Of a DNA stretch of 43,025 nt, positions 1 through 7,488 are shown piece after piece. The DNA comes from an uncultured Akkermansia sp. (lineage in GTDB: Bacteria > Verrucomicrobiota > Verrucomicrobiia > Verrucomicrobiales > Akkermansiaceae): positions 1-43,025 of the forward strand of contig CANRLM010000008.1 in assembly GCA_947631435.1 (NCBI GenBank), in the 5' to 3' direction. The number at the start of each line of letters is the position of its first letter. Position 1 is the first letter of the stretch. The position numbers and the translations under genes are program-made. The notes beneath the pieces were generated by a model. It saw only the letters and a program-made list of their open reading frames with translations, did no database searches and was not told where the DNA came from.

Positions 1-417
1 GAGTCCAACTCTCAGCAAAGACTTGCAAATCCTGACTAAAATGCTATGCTCTTGGGTGACCGTTTATTTTGAGGCATTACGACCCTGCAATCGGACAAAA
101 AAGAGTGCACCGAACGGGGAAAAAGAGAGCATGAGATTTATCGTTTGGACAAAAATAGCGTACCACAATGTCTGTATGATAAACACAGCCAAAAAACAAG
201 AAAGCCTTAACAAGAAGGTATTGCGAATATCATTGAGGCATGCCATAAGTACAGAATGCTACGCACTCGCAAGGAGCGCACTGCTGGCATGTCCGGAAGT
301 AAGCGAGAAAAACAAACAGCGCACCAACGCAACGGCAGAGGGGTGTATCTTTGCAAAAATCTCGGTGAAGCGCAAAGTAGTGCCCGACAGATTCTGCGAG
401 CGTTAGGAGGCGAGAGA

Positions 418-606
418 ATGGATACGATTAGGAGAAAGATGGTTAAGGGGCAGGCGATGAAATCGTCCTGCCCCCCTGGCGTCACCCTTCGCAAATGCTT
501 CCTGAGGACATCAAAAACTATGGCGGTCAAACATCGAGGAACACTTCGGTGCACTAATTATGTCCGGTCACATCCTTTTTTTGTGCCGATGACCTGTTGC
601 ATTTAA
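418..606 (+). CDS. Possible small basic protein, 62 residues (doubtful)
   Basis: This short frame begins at an ATG preceded by AGGAGG at 405-410 with seven bases of spacing, the best Shine-Dalgarno in the window. The product would be basic (begins MDTIRRKMVKG) with scattered cysteines, no signal peptide and no membrane segment, and it matches no family I recognise. The stem-loop at 447-474 lies inside the frame, so this could instead be a structured non-coding transcript. There is no sign of coupling to argF. I regard it as a candidate only. Confidence 0.22.
   Translation: MDTIRRKMVKGQAMKSSCPPGVTLRKCFLRTSKTMAVKHRGTLRCTNYVRSHPFFVPMTCCI
447..474 (+). other. Strong stem-loop upstream of argF
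   Basis: GGGGCAGG pairs with CCTGCCCC and CGAT pairs with ATCG around a GAA loop, with one bulged T at 466. That is twelve base pairs in 28 bases. No U-tract follows, so a simple Rho-independent terminator is unlikely. It could belong to an unrecognised structured RNA, or end transcription entering from upstream by another route. Confidence 0.5.
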
Positions 607-647
607 TTTTGCAATGCACAGTGACCTAATTTTTGAGGCAATGCTGC

Positions 648-675
648 TTTACAAATGGTGGAGATGTGGTATACT
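648..675 (+). promoter_or_regulatory. argF operon promoter
   Basis: TTTACA at 648-653 and TATACT at 670-675 are separated by 16 bases. Only 11 bases separate the -10 box from the ATG at 687, so the predicted transcript has a leader of about four or five bases and no room for a Shine-Dalgarno. Confidence 0.65.
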
Positions 676-686
676 GTATGCTTTCC

Positions 687-1595
687 ATGAAAAACCTATT
701 ATCCATTGAAGCCCTGAGCGGGGAGGAGATTACAGAGCTGCTGGAGCTTGGGCACCGGCTGAAGGCCATGCGTGGGAAACCACAGGAACAGCCGCTGGCA
801 GGGCAGACCTGGGGACTAATCTTTTCCAAGTCGTCCACGCGCACGCGTGTCTCGTTTGAGGAGGGCATCGGAGAACTGGGCGGGCGCTCATTATTTCTCT
901 CCACTCGCGATATGCAGTTGGGGCGCGGCGAACCAATCAAAGATACGGCCCGAGTGCTGGGGCGCATGCTGCACGGAGCAGTGATCCGCACGTATGCTCA
1001 GCAGGATGTGGAGGACTTTGCGGTTTTTTCTCAAATACCGACAATCAATGCGCTGACGGATCTGGAGCATCCGTGCCAGATCCTGGCGGATCTGCTGACA
1101 TTGGAAGAGATCTACGGTCGGGGAGCCTGGAAGGGAATGAAGATTGCCTTTTTGGGCGACGCAGACAACAACATGGGCCGATCATGGATGTGGGCAGCCA
1201 AGCGGCTGGGGTTCAACCTGGCGCTGGCCGGTCCACGACAGGCGCTGCCCAGTCAGGAAATTCTTGCCAAACTTGATGCTCCGAACATCATTTGCACCAC
1301 CGATGCTGTGGAAGCCGTGCGTGGCGCATCAGTCATCAACACCGACACGTGGATCTCCATGGGGCAGGAGGATCAAAAGGGCTCTAAGGAAAAAGCCTTC
1401 TTTCCCTATCAGGTGAACCGCGAGCTGCTCAGCGTGGCAGAGACGGGGCACAGTGTCTTTCATTGTTTGCCTGCCTACCGCGGCTACGAGATCACCGAGG
1501 ATGTGCTTGAGGCTCACGCAGCCGTCATTTTCCGAGAGGCAGAGAATCGATTGCACGCCCAAAAGGCTGTCCTTTCCACCCTGGCACGCGCATGA
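687..1595 (+). CDS. argF: Ornithine carbamoyltransferase
   Basis: Transfers the carbamoyl group of carbamoyl phosphate to ornithine, giving citrulline, in cytoplasmic arginine synthesis. The 302 residues match the usual family length. The carbamoyl-phosphate motif STRTR is at 50-54, HPCQ at 128-131 and HCLP at 259-262; these three are the family hallmarks, and the HCLP motif carries the cysteine of the ornithine-binding site. An ATG at 678 is also in frame, but it lies almost on the -10 box, and starting at 687 gives the typical N-terminus (MKNLLSIEALSGEE). The gene heads a forward operon and its stop overlaps the sufE start. Other arginine genes are not in the window. An unusual transcarbamylase with another substrate cannot be fully excluded, but nothing points to it. 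Confidence 0.93.
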   Translation: MKNLLSIEALSGEEITELLELGHRLKAMRGKPQEQPLAGQTWGLIFSKSSTRTRVSFEEGIGELGGRSLFLSTRDMQLGRGEPIKDTARVLGRMLHGAVIRTYAQQDVEDFAVFSQIPTINALTDLEHPCQILADLLTLEEIYGRGAWKGMKIAFLGDADNNMGRSWMWAAKRLGFNLALAGPRQALPSQEILAKLDAPNIICTTDAVEAVRGASVINTDTWISMGQEDQKGSKEKAFFPYQVNRELLSVAETGHSVFHCLPAYRGYEITEDVLEAHAAVIFREAENRLHAQKAVLSTLARA

Positions 1596-2029
1596 GCTAC
1601 GACGAGCGCATTAAGGAGTTGCTGGAGGAACTCGCCGTCTTTGATGATTGGACGGAGAGGTACGAGTATATCATCTCACTGGGCAGGCAGCTGCCTCAGC
1701 TGCCGGAGCGATACAGGACAGAAGAGAACCTCATCCGCGGCTGCCAGAGCCGTGTATGGGTGGGAACCGAACTACGGGAGAACCTCTTCATCATCTACGC
1801 GGACAGTGACTCACTCATCACGAAGGGACTCATCGCGATCTTCATTCGCCTGCTTTCCGGTCTCACTCCGCAGGAGGTACTCGATGCTGACCTGCGGCGT
1901 CTCGATACTTCAGGGCTCAAGGAACACCTGGCCAGTACACGCGCTAATGCCCTCACCACCATGGCGGAAACCATCCGTCAAAAAGCCGGCGTCTGCCTAA
2001 ACGCCCGAGGGCCGGAATCGGGAAATTAG
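1592..2029 (+). CDS. sufE: SufE-like cysteine desulfuration protein
   Basis: SufE accepts persulfide sulfur from a cysteine desulfurase such as SufS and passes it to the Fe-S scaffold. The 145-residue product has the SufE fold signature with the acceptor cysteine at position 51 in IRGCQSRVW, the same position as in E. coli SufE, followed by the typical LITKGL segment. The start ATG overlaps the argF stop as ATGA, implying translational coupling. No sufS or sufBCD gene is nearby, so the partner desulfurase must be elsewhere. Confidence in the family is high; the exact partner is inferred. Confidence 0.92.
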   Translation: MSYDERIKELLEELAVFDDWTERYEYIISLGRQLPQLPERYRTEENLIRGCQSRVWVGTELRENLFIIYADSDSLITKGLIAIFIRLLSGLTPQEVLDADLRRLDTSGLKEHLASTRANALTTMAETIRQKAGVCLNARGPESGN

Positions 2030-2051
2030 CCCGGTCACTCCGCTCGAAATC

Positions 2052-2945
2052 ATGCAGGCAGAACTCGACAGGATGCGGAGGGAAAAAGAGGAGAAACTGA
2101 AACCGGGAACAGATGCATACCGCCTGCTGCCGGAGGATACATTGTGGCGGGGTGTAGCAATCGATTCGCTTGCCGGACGCCTGCTCATTTCGCTGCTCAA
2201 CGTGGAACTACCGGAAAAAGCTGAGGAATGGCTGCGCGCACAGGACGGGGATATCTTCATAAAAAAACTTAAGAAAGGAGACAAAAAACCACCTCAGCCA
2301 TTGCGCAGACCGCAATCGCCCCTGAAATTCTGCATTTGCGAAAATGGAGTGCACTTCATGATTGACATGGAATCCGGCTACTCCCAGGGTCTCTTCATTG
2401 ACCAACGCGACAACCGCCTTGAACTGCGGCGTAAGTGCCGGCAGGGCATGTCTGTACTAAATCTTTTTGCGTACACCGGGGGCTTCTCCGTGTGCGCTGC
2501 ACTGGGGGGAGCTACAACCACCACACTGGATCTGTCGGCGAGCTGCCTGACCCGTTGCAAGGAAAATATGCGGATTAACGGCATTGATCCTGCTACGCAT
2601 TATTTTTGCCGTGGGGATGCCCTGCATTGGCTGCGCCGCTTCGCACGACAGGGACGTCGCTTCAACTGCATCGTCCTGGATCCTCCGACTTTTTCTCGAG
2701 ACTCGAGTACCGGAAGTGTCTGGCGCGCAGAACAAAACTACCCGGATCTCGTGGCACTGGCCGCCCGTTGTCTGTCTCCCGGTGGCAGCATGCTCTGCAC
2801 CACCAATAGCCGCCGCCTCACTCCAGAAGTCTTCCATAATTTCGTAGCGGTCGGAGCCGGTCCTGCCGCTACGCTGCACAGTGTGCCCATGCCCTTCGAC
2901 TTCTCCCCGGAAAACTACCTCAAGTCCATCTGGGTCATCACTTGA
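2052..2945 (+). CDS. Class I SAM-dependent methyltransferase, RlmI/RlmK-like
   Basis: A 297-residue protein whose C-terminal two thirds is the RlmI/RlmK-type methyltransferase domain. It has GLFIDQRDNR at 113-122, the SAM-binding NLFAYTGGFS at 137-146 and the catalytic-face LDPPTF at 209-214. Members methylate 23S rRNA cytosine or guanine. The N-terminal PUA domain of RlmI is absent; instead there is a short charged N-terminus (residues 1-90), so the RNA target cannot be named. The start lies 22 bases after sufE in the same operon. Methyltransferase activity is well supported by motifs; an rRNA substrate is inferred from the family. Confidence 0.85.
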   Translation: MQAELDRMRREKEEKLKPGTDAYRLLPEDTLWRGVAIDSLAGRLLISLLNVELPEKAEEWLRAQDGDIFIKKLKKGDKKPPQPLRRPQSPLKFCICENGVHFMIDMESGYSQGLFIDQRDNRLELRRKCRQGMSVLNLFAYTGGFSVCAALGGATTTTLDLSASCLTRCKENMRINGIDPATHYFCRGDALHWLRRFARQGRRFNCIVLDPPTFSRDSSTGSVWRAEQNYPDLVALAARCLSPGGSMLCTTNSRRLTPEVFHNFVAVGAGPAATLHSVPMPFDFSPENYLKSIWVIT

Positions 2946-2958
2946 ACCCTATACCACA

Positions 2959-3270
2959 ATGACACGAGAAGAATACGCTCTCTCTATCTTCCGCCGGCCC
3001 CCACGACACCTCAACTGTGCTCAGACTGTCTGCGCCGCCATGGGACGCGAGGACCTCCTGGATGCCATGAAGAACTGTAATGTCGGGAAGGCGCCGGGCG
3101 GGACCTGCGGCGCGCTATATGCGGCTATAACTATTTCACCGAGCCGAGAGGAGGCGCTGCGCGACGCCTTCACAGAGACGCTCGGCGCCACCACCTGCGC
3201 ACAACTTAAAGCTACCCATGGCGTGCCGTGTCCGCACTGTGTGACCACAGCGGTTCGCGCTCTCCGCTAA
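2959..3270 (+). CDS. C_GCAxxG_C_C family protein, short form
   Basis: A 103-residue cysteine-rich protein starting 13 bases after the methyltransferase. Cysteines fall at 20, 25, 40, 50, 80, 91 and 94, in the order seen in the C_GCAxxG_C_C family: an early NCAQTVC, a central APGGTCGAL and a late CPHC. Such proteins are thought to be redox-active or metal/cluster-binding, often near electron-transfer or transport genes, but the function is not settled. The position behind sufE fits a link to thiol or Fe-S chemistry, which is inference. An upstream in-frame ATG at 2881 would overlap the previous gene and is not preferred. Confidence 0.75.
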   Translation: MTREEYALSIFRRPPRHLNCAQTVCAAMGREDLLDAMKNCNVGKAPGGTCGALYAAITISPSREEALRDAFTETLGATTCAQLKATHGVPCPHCVTTAVRALR

Positions 3271-3295
3271 ACGCCGGAAACAACCTAAATTACTT

Positions 3296-3832
3296 ATGGA
3301 AAGAACATTCCGCATCGAAGTTATTTTTTACGGCACAGATCCCACAGGAGTGCTCGCAGAGGAGCAAAGGCATTCCATCTGCGCGGCGGGACGGATCTTT
3401 ACCGGGCAGCTGCGCCTGCGGGAAGCAGGGAGTGAGCGTCTGCTGCTGGAGTTCGGCGTGCAAACTGGCGGTTGGATGAGTCGACAGAGCCCCTTTGCTG
3501 AGCGCGGCGATTACCCGGCAGACACCACCTGGGGAGCCTACACGCCGGAGGATTACCCAGACACAGCTTTCCCGGAACTGACGGAAGAAACGATACTTAG
3601 CACGGAAAGGACAGGGAAATTGCAGGGATTTCGCATACCGGATCCACCGGGCACAGGGCGCACGTGTCTCATGCTTCACGCCTCAGAGAGAAAAGGCTCG
3701 GAGGGCTGCCTCTCCACCCAAGACGTGGCGGCATGGAAAGCTTTTTGTGGAGAGATGGAACGATTGTACCATGCCGGCATCGCGTCTGTGCCTCTGCGAG
3801 TTATATACTGCGGAGAGAAACCGAACAGCTGA
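3296..3832 (+). CDS. Hypothetical protein with a His/Gly-Ser-x-Gly-Cys motif
   Basis: A 178-residue cytoplasmic protein (no signal peptide or membrane segment) that I cannot assign firmly. Residues 123-140 contain CLMLHAS followed by GSEGC, with His128 and Cys138. This spacing recalls the H...S/D-x-GC active sites of L,D-transpeptidase-like and DUF5675-like proteins, where a histidine and cysteine act together. The rest, including a WGAYTPEDYPD segment, is unfamiliar. It starts 25 bases after the cysteine-rich gene and is the last gene of the argF operon. The similarity to cysteine peptidoglycan enzymes is a pattern-level guess; without a signal peptide, a wall substrate would be hard to reach. 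Confidence 0.6.
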   Translation: MERTFRIEVIFYGTDPTGVLAEEQRHSICAAGRIFTGQLRLREAGSERLLLEFGVQTGGWMSRQSPFAERGDYPADTTWGAYTPEDYPDTAFPELTEETILSTERTGKLQGFRIPDPPGTGRTCLMLHASERKGSEGCLSTQDVAAWKAFCGEMERLYHAGIASVPLRVIYCGEKPNS

Positions 3833-4125
3833 ACGCAGGCATGTTACCGAATTACCACAGGGGAACACGACGCCAGATCGAAGCACGAAAATCGAAGTCA
3901 ATAAGTTACATCGCCGGGTATTTCTCTTTCTCTTCTCAGGCAAAGCAAAGTCACACGCGCAGGCGGAAACGGCAGATTGATGCCTCCGTCAGATAGAGCG
4001 CTCCCATGGTGCGCCTTGGACGGGTTGAAAGCTTGGGGAGAAATTTTGTGGAACACGCATTCTTCCCAATGACATGAAGAAAATTTCATTTGATTTTCAC
4101 CCCACAGACGGGTAGAATACGCTCC
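3833..4125. other. Intergenic region before parB
   Basis: This stretch of about 290 bases separates the argF operon from parB. It contains no convincing reading frame and no hairpin with a T-tract. I looked for the 16-bp parS palindrome (TGTTTCACGTGAAACA) here and across the window and saw no match. The last 36 bases hold the parB promoter. Confidence 0.5.
4090..4118 (+). promoter_or_regulatory. parB promoter, leaderless geometry
   Basis: TTGATT at 4090-4095 and TAGAAT at 4113-4118 have a 17-base spacer. Only seven bases lie between the -10 box and the ATG at 4126, so transcription should start at or beside the A of the start codon. This supports 4126 over the upstream in-frame TTG, which lies inside the -35 box. 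Confidence 0.7.
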
Positions 4126-5007
4126 ATGACCCGCCAAGTAATAGGTACTGGATTTAACGCACTGATCCAGCGGAACAAAACGACAGCGACAGCGGCAGAT
4201 GACAAGAAGATTATTCTTGCCAGGGTGGCAGAAATTCACTCCTCTCCCTTCCAACCACGACGCAGCTTCAAGCAGGAGCAGATTGATGAGCTCGCTGCTT
4301 CCATCCGCGAGCGCGGATTAGTCCAGCCCCTCGTGGTTCGCCGCGTGAACGGTCATTTCGAACTTATCGCAGGCGAGCGTCGCCTGCGCGCCGTCGCCTC
4401 CCTGGGGCACAAAGAGGTAAAGGTGGTCGTCATGGAAGCCACTGATCAGGAGGTAGCGGAAATAACCCTTATTGAAAACCTGCAGCGCGAGGACCTTTCA
4501 CCTTTAGAGGAGGCTGAACAATACCGCTTGCTCAAGACGCGTTTTCACATGAAGCAGGAGGTCATCGCACAGCACGTGGGGAAATCTCGCGCTGTAGTAG
4601 CCAACACCATGCGCCTGCTGGACCTCTGCCCTGCCGTTCGCAATTTACTGGAAGAAGAAAAGATTACAGTTGGACACGCGAAAGTGCTGCTACAGCTGCA
4701 CGACGAGGAGCAGCAAAAAGCCGCCGCTAACCGGGTGGTGCAGCGTTCGCTGACTGTGCGCCAGACCGAAAAGCATGTGCGAGATTTGCTGGCAGCCCCA
4801 CAGGAGGAAACACCGACCGAGGTCGAGATCGGGGAGGAAGCGGAGACGCCGTATGGAAATATCTGCCGGGAGCTCTCCAGAAATCTCTCTGCCCGCGTCG
4901 CAATCGTCCAAAAAGGAAAACGCAGCGGCGTCATTGAGATCACCTTTGCCGGACAGTCTGAGCTCGTTCGTTTGCTTGAAATTTTTGGCATCGCAGCTCG
5001 CCCATGA
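4126..5007 (+). CDS. parB: ParB/Spo0J-family partition protein (orphan)
   Basis: A 293-residue ParB. The N-terminal ParB/Srx nucleotide-binding domain has the arginine-rich box GERR at 83-86 and ENLQRED at 117-123. A helix-turn-helix follows at about 143-165 (QEVIAQHVGKSRAVVANTM), then a linker and a C-terminal dimerisation segment. Chromosomal ParB binds parS near the origin, hydrolyses CTP to spread, and works with ParA in segregation. Here no parA is adjacent; the neighbours are an M28 lipoprotein, overlapping by ATGA, and unrelated operons. The protein length is normal for chromosomal ParB, so it may be the main copy separated from parA, or a Noc-like or regulatory paralogue. Family assignment is firm; role is inferred. 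Confidence 0.9.
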   Translation: MTRQVIGTGFNALIQRNKTTATAADDKKIILARVAEIHSSPFQPRRSFKQEQIDELAASIRERGLVQPLVVRRVNGHFELIAGERRLRAVASLGHKEVKVVVMEATDQEVAEITLIENLQREDLSPLEEAEQYRLLKTRFHMKQEVIAQHVGKSRAVVANTMRLLDLCPAVRNLLEEEKITVGHAKVLLQLHDEEQQKAAANRVVQRSLTVRQTEKHVRDLLAAPQEETPTEVEIGEEAETPYGNICRELSRNLSARVAIVQKGKRSGVIEITFAGQSELVRLLEIFGIAARP

Positions 5008-5954
5008 ATTTTTGGGGGCCATGGTTACCGCTTCTCGCAGCGGCGGCATGCTGCTCATTGCTCTCCTGCAAACGGAAGGAGGCCACCGCCCCCGCTGAGG
5101 CGTTCCAATCCCTTGTCTCTGAAAAACAGGAGGCTCGCCACCCTGAAGACTTTTCCGCGGCTCGAGCCTACCGGCACTGCGCGGATCTCTGCGCGCTCGG
5201 TCCACGCCCCAGCGGTTCTCCCGCCTATCAAAAGCAGGTGGAGATGATCACCTCACGGCTCACTGCAAGTGGATGGCGTGTGCAGCCGATTTCTTTCTCA
5301 CCACCCACTCTCTCCCACCGACGCATGCAAAATCTTTGCGCCACTTTCGGGGAATCAGATAGCCCTCGTGAACTCATCATCAGCTGCCACATCGACACCA
5401 AAGGAAGTGGCGAAGACGCCATCCTCGGCGCAGATGACGGCGCCAGCGGCGCCGCTGTGGTCATGGAACTGGCACGAGTGCTCGCCCGGCGACCAAATCT
5501 CGCCCGGCGCATCGAGCTCATCTTTTTTGACGGGGAAGAATCCTTCGGAGCTCACATCACTTCTCAAGATGGACTTTTCGGCTCACGACACGAGGTACAG
5601 CGTCGCGCAGGACGCCTCCCACGTTACCTCATCAATCTTGATATGGTCGGAGGAGCAGGCAAAACCATAGCCGTGCCCCTCCTGGATACCACAGAAGACA
5701 TGATGGAGCAGTACCTGAGAGCTCTTCACGTCCTCGGGTTTTCTGAAAATCGCTGGACAATTTTCCCCGGAGGTATGCTGGATGACCACCGCCCCTTTGC
5801 TGAAGCCGGCGTGCACACGCTGAATCTCATCGCCTCGTTCCGTCGCTCTACCTGGTGGCACACAAAGGCGGATAACATGGAGCGTATCAGTCATGAATCC
5901 CTCGGCGAAACCGGCCGGGTAGTTCTCCAGCTCCTGCGGCAAATTCTCTCATGA
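5004..5954 (+). CDS. M28-family lipoprotein resembling glutaminyl-peptide cyclotransferase
   Basis: A 316-residue exported protein. The N-terminus has a hydrophobic signal and the lipobox LLSC, with lipidation at Cys22. The rest is a zinc-dependent M28 fold: SCHIDTK near 128-133, GADDGAS at 142-148 (zinc-binding Asp), FFDGEESF at 175-181 (Glu), DDHRPF at 260-265 and WWHTKADN at 284-291 (His286). FFDGEE, DDH-PF and WHT-DN are those of glutaminyl cyclases, which turn N-terminal glutamine into pyroglutamate, rather than typical M28 aminopeptidases. It overlaps parB by ATGA and so is translationally coupled to it, an unexpected pairing. An aminopeptidase remains possible. Confidence 0.8.
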   Translation: MNFWGPWLPLLAAAACCSLLSCKRKEATAPAEAFQSLVSEKQEARHPEDFSAARAYRHCADLCALGPRPSGSPAYQKQVEMITSRLTASGWRVQPISFSPPTLSHRRMQNLCATFGESDSPRELIISCHIDTKGSGEDAILGADDGASGAAVVMELARVLARRPNLARRIELIFFDGEESFGAHITSQDGLFGSRHEVQRRAGRLPRYLINLDMVGGAGKTIAVPLLDTTEDMMEQYLRALHVLGFSENRWTIFPGGMLDDHRPFAEAGVHTLNLIASFRRSTWWHTKADNMERISHESLGETGRVVLQLLRQILS

Positions 5955-6075
5955 CACTTGATGCCCATCCAAACAAAACGATTATTCGTTTACAAAAATT
6001 TTCAGATTGTTATTCTCCTCCTGTCAGTCGCCCAATTTGCACTCAGCATAGAGAATTTTGTTCTCAAAATAGGTA

Positions 6076-6104
6076 TTGAATCGGGAAAGATTTTCCTGTA
6101 AAAA
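6076..6104 (+). promoter_or_regulatory. Site-2 protease gene promoter
   Basis: TTGAAT at 6076-6081 and TAAAAA at 6099-6104 have a 17-base spacer. Nine bases separate the -10 box from the ATG at 6114. An AGGA at 6107-6110 looks like a Shine-Dalgarno but would lie at or before the transcription start, so its use is uncertain. Confidence 0.5.
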
Positions 6105-6113
6105 CGAGGAAGC

Positions 6114-6884
6114 ATGCCCCAATCCTCACGCTTCACATTTTCTTTTTCTTTTGCCGGGATTCCCACGACCATCCGACCGTCGATCTGGATCGTACTGCTG
6201 ATCCTCAGTAGTGCCGGAAGTGGTCCCCCTGATCTTGTTTACTCACTGACTTTTATGTTTCTTGGCGCTCTGAGTCTGTTGATACATGAATACGGGCATG
6301 CCTTCTGTGCCAGGGCGTTCGGTGTCCGGGTCCTGAACGTTGAACTCGGAAATCTCGGAGGTCTAACACACACAGAGGCGAGGCAAAACATCCCTCGCTG
6401 GCAGGACCTTCTCATCGTGCTGGCCGGCGCTGGGGCTGCCCTGACGGCGGCAGCTGTTGCCGGAGCGTTTTTTGGATTGTTGGTCGGGGATGTTCCCGGC
6501 GGAGTACTCACTGCCCTGCTCCTCCCTCTTCATCTGCTGGCTCCGCAGGGACCAGATGCACTCATTCCCTCAATCCAGTCATTCCTCCGGAGCACTGCGG
6601 CCTTCGATCCCTCTCTCCGGCTCTGGCAAGGATTCTCCCTTTTTGCCAGCATCAGTGTGCTTTGGAGCATCTTTAACCTGTTGCCCATCCTGCCTCTGGA
6701 CGGAGGAAAAGCCCTCGCTCTGCTGCTGGGAAATGCGCGCACTTCCAGTCTCATCGGAGTGATTGTTTCCTCGCTGATTCTTGTCTGGGCGCTCACGCAG
6801 TTGATGATCTTTACATCCCTTATCATCGTGTGGCTCCTTTACTTCAACTGGCATTACTACCGCAACTTCACGCGCGAGCCATAG
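6114..6884 (+). CDS. Site-2 protease family membrane metalloprotease
   Basis: A 256-residue polytopic inner-membrane protein. The zinc-binding HEYGH sits at 58-62 within a hydrophobic segment, and the third ligand motif appears as NLLPILPLDGG at 188-198, the usual SREBP site-2 protease (M50) layout. Segments near 20-35, 45-65, 100-125, 175-195 and 210-245 look transmembrane. It lacks a PDZ domain, so it resembles the small SpoIVFB/Rip-like group rather than RseP. Such enzymes cut substrates inside the membrane, often anti-sigma factors, but no candidate substrate is adjacent. It stands alone, followed by the dispersed repeat element. Confidence 0.88.
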   Translation: MPQSSRFTFSFSFAGIPTTIRPSIWIVLLILSSAGSGPPDLVYSLTFMFLGALSLLIHEYGHAFCARAFGVRVLNVELGNLGGLTHTEARQNIPRWQDLLIVLAGAGAALTAAAVAGAFFGLLVGDVPGGVLTALLLPLHLLAPQGPDALIPSIQSFLRSTAAFDPSLRLWQGFSLFASISVLWSIFNLLPILPLDGGKALALLLGNARTSSLIGVIVSSLILVWALTQLMIFTSLIIVWLLYFNWHYYRNFTREP

Positions 6885-6942
6885 GCTCCTCACCTTCTTT
6901 CCACAAAAAAAGAGCAAAGTCAATAATCTACGCATAACTGCC

Positions 6943-7250
6943 AGAGCAAATGCATCAGGAAATGCTTTTGCCGAACTACGAAGTGTTGAGCTAGCGCGCT
7001 TGCGCGCGTCTTTGCAGAGCTTTAGCGCAGCCAAATTTTGGAGCGCAGCGGGTGGGTGGCTGGGAAGGTTTGTGAAGAGCTATTCCGGGGATACAGCTCT
7101 ACATGTCCACAAAGCCTTTCCATCTGGATCTCGTCTACGCTTCTGCCCACCACCTCAGCTTTCGTTTCGCCATTCCCGAGCCTCCGGCTCACTAACTCAA
7201 CATCGTACTTGTCTCCACTTCGTACTTGTTTTGAATGCGTTTGCCCCGGC
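6943..7250 (+). repeat. Dispersed palindromic element, copy 1
   Basis: This 308-base element matches 27943-28270 in opposite orientation along its whole length. The left end (AGAGCAAATGCATCAGGAAA) and right end (GCGTTTGCCCCGGC) are degenerate inverted repeats. Shared blocks include ACGAAGTGTTGAG at 6978-6990, TAGCGCAG at 7023-7030, a 17-base block at 7098-7114 (TCTACATGTCCACAAAG) and CACCACCTCAGCT at 7148-7160. A GCGCG-CTTG-CGCGC hairpin lies at 6994-7007, and a GAGCC/GGCTC hairpin on the right half (7178-7190). There is no transposase gene. It resembles a non-autonomous, MITE-like element or a repeated structured RNA. Confidence 0.8.
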
Positions 7251-7448
7251 ATAACTGCGTCATCCCATCCGTCTTTCCTCTTCATGCAAAGCAGAAACGA
7301 AGTCACCCGGGCAATCATGAGACTGCAACCTGGTACCCTCCTTCGGGTGAAATACTTTCAGAGCGCAGCACAGAAGAGATTGGAGGTCTCCGGGAAAGGA
7401 TTCTGCCGACATACGCATGTATTTGCTATGTTCAGAAAGTATTGGAGC

Positions 7449-7477
7449 TTGACATTGGGGGAGAGATAAGGCATCCT
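7449..7477 (+). promoter_or_regulatory. DEAD-box helicase promoter
   Basis: A perfect TTGACA lies at 7449-7454. At 17 bases spacing the -10 is CATCCT (7472-7477), a weak match. Eleven bases separate it from the ATG at 7489, the same spacing as argF and the kelch operon. No Shine-Dalgarno precedes the start. Confidence 0.45.
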
Positions 7478-7488
7478 TTGCGGCGCTT

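Larger units (their letters stand above)
1..647. other. Intergenic region without a recognised gene
   Basis: The several overlapping open frames here, on both strands, encode basic or cysteine-scattered peptides that resemble no family I know. Two local signals stand out and are listed separately: a strong stem-loop at 447-474 and a short frame at 418-606 with a perfect Shine-Dalgarno. I looked for tmRNA, RNase P, SRP RNA and tRNA signatures and saw none. The last bases hold the argF promoter. Confidence 0.6.
6885..7488. other. Intergenic region holding a dispersed repeat element
   Basis: Six hundred bases without a convincing gene. Positions 6943-7250 are a near-complete copy of the dispersed element listed separately. 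The remainder up to 7448 shows nothing I recognise beyond a small ACCC/GGGT hairpin at 7337-7350; the helicase promoter occupies the last 40 bases. Confidence 0.6.

Noticed and set aside
23..554. Overlapping frames near the window start on both strands
   Set aside because: No start signal (except at 418), no family similarity and inconsistent composition.
3833..5954. parS centromere sites near parB
   Set aside because: No 16-bp palindrome resembling the consensus was seen here or elsewhere in the window by eye.
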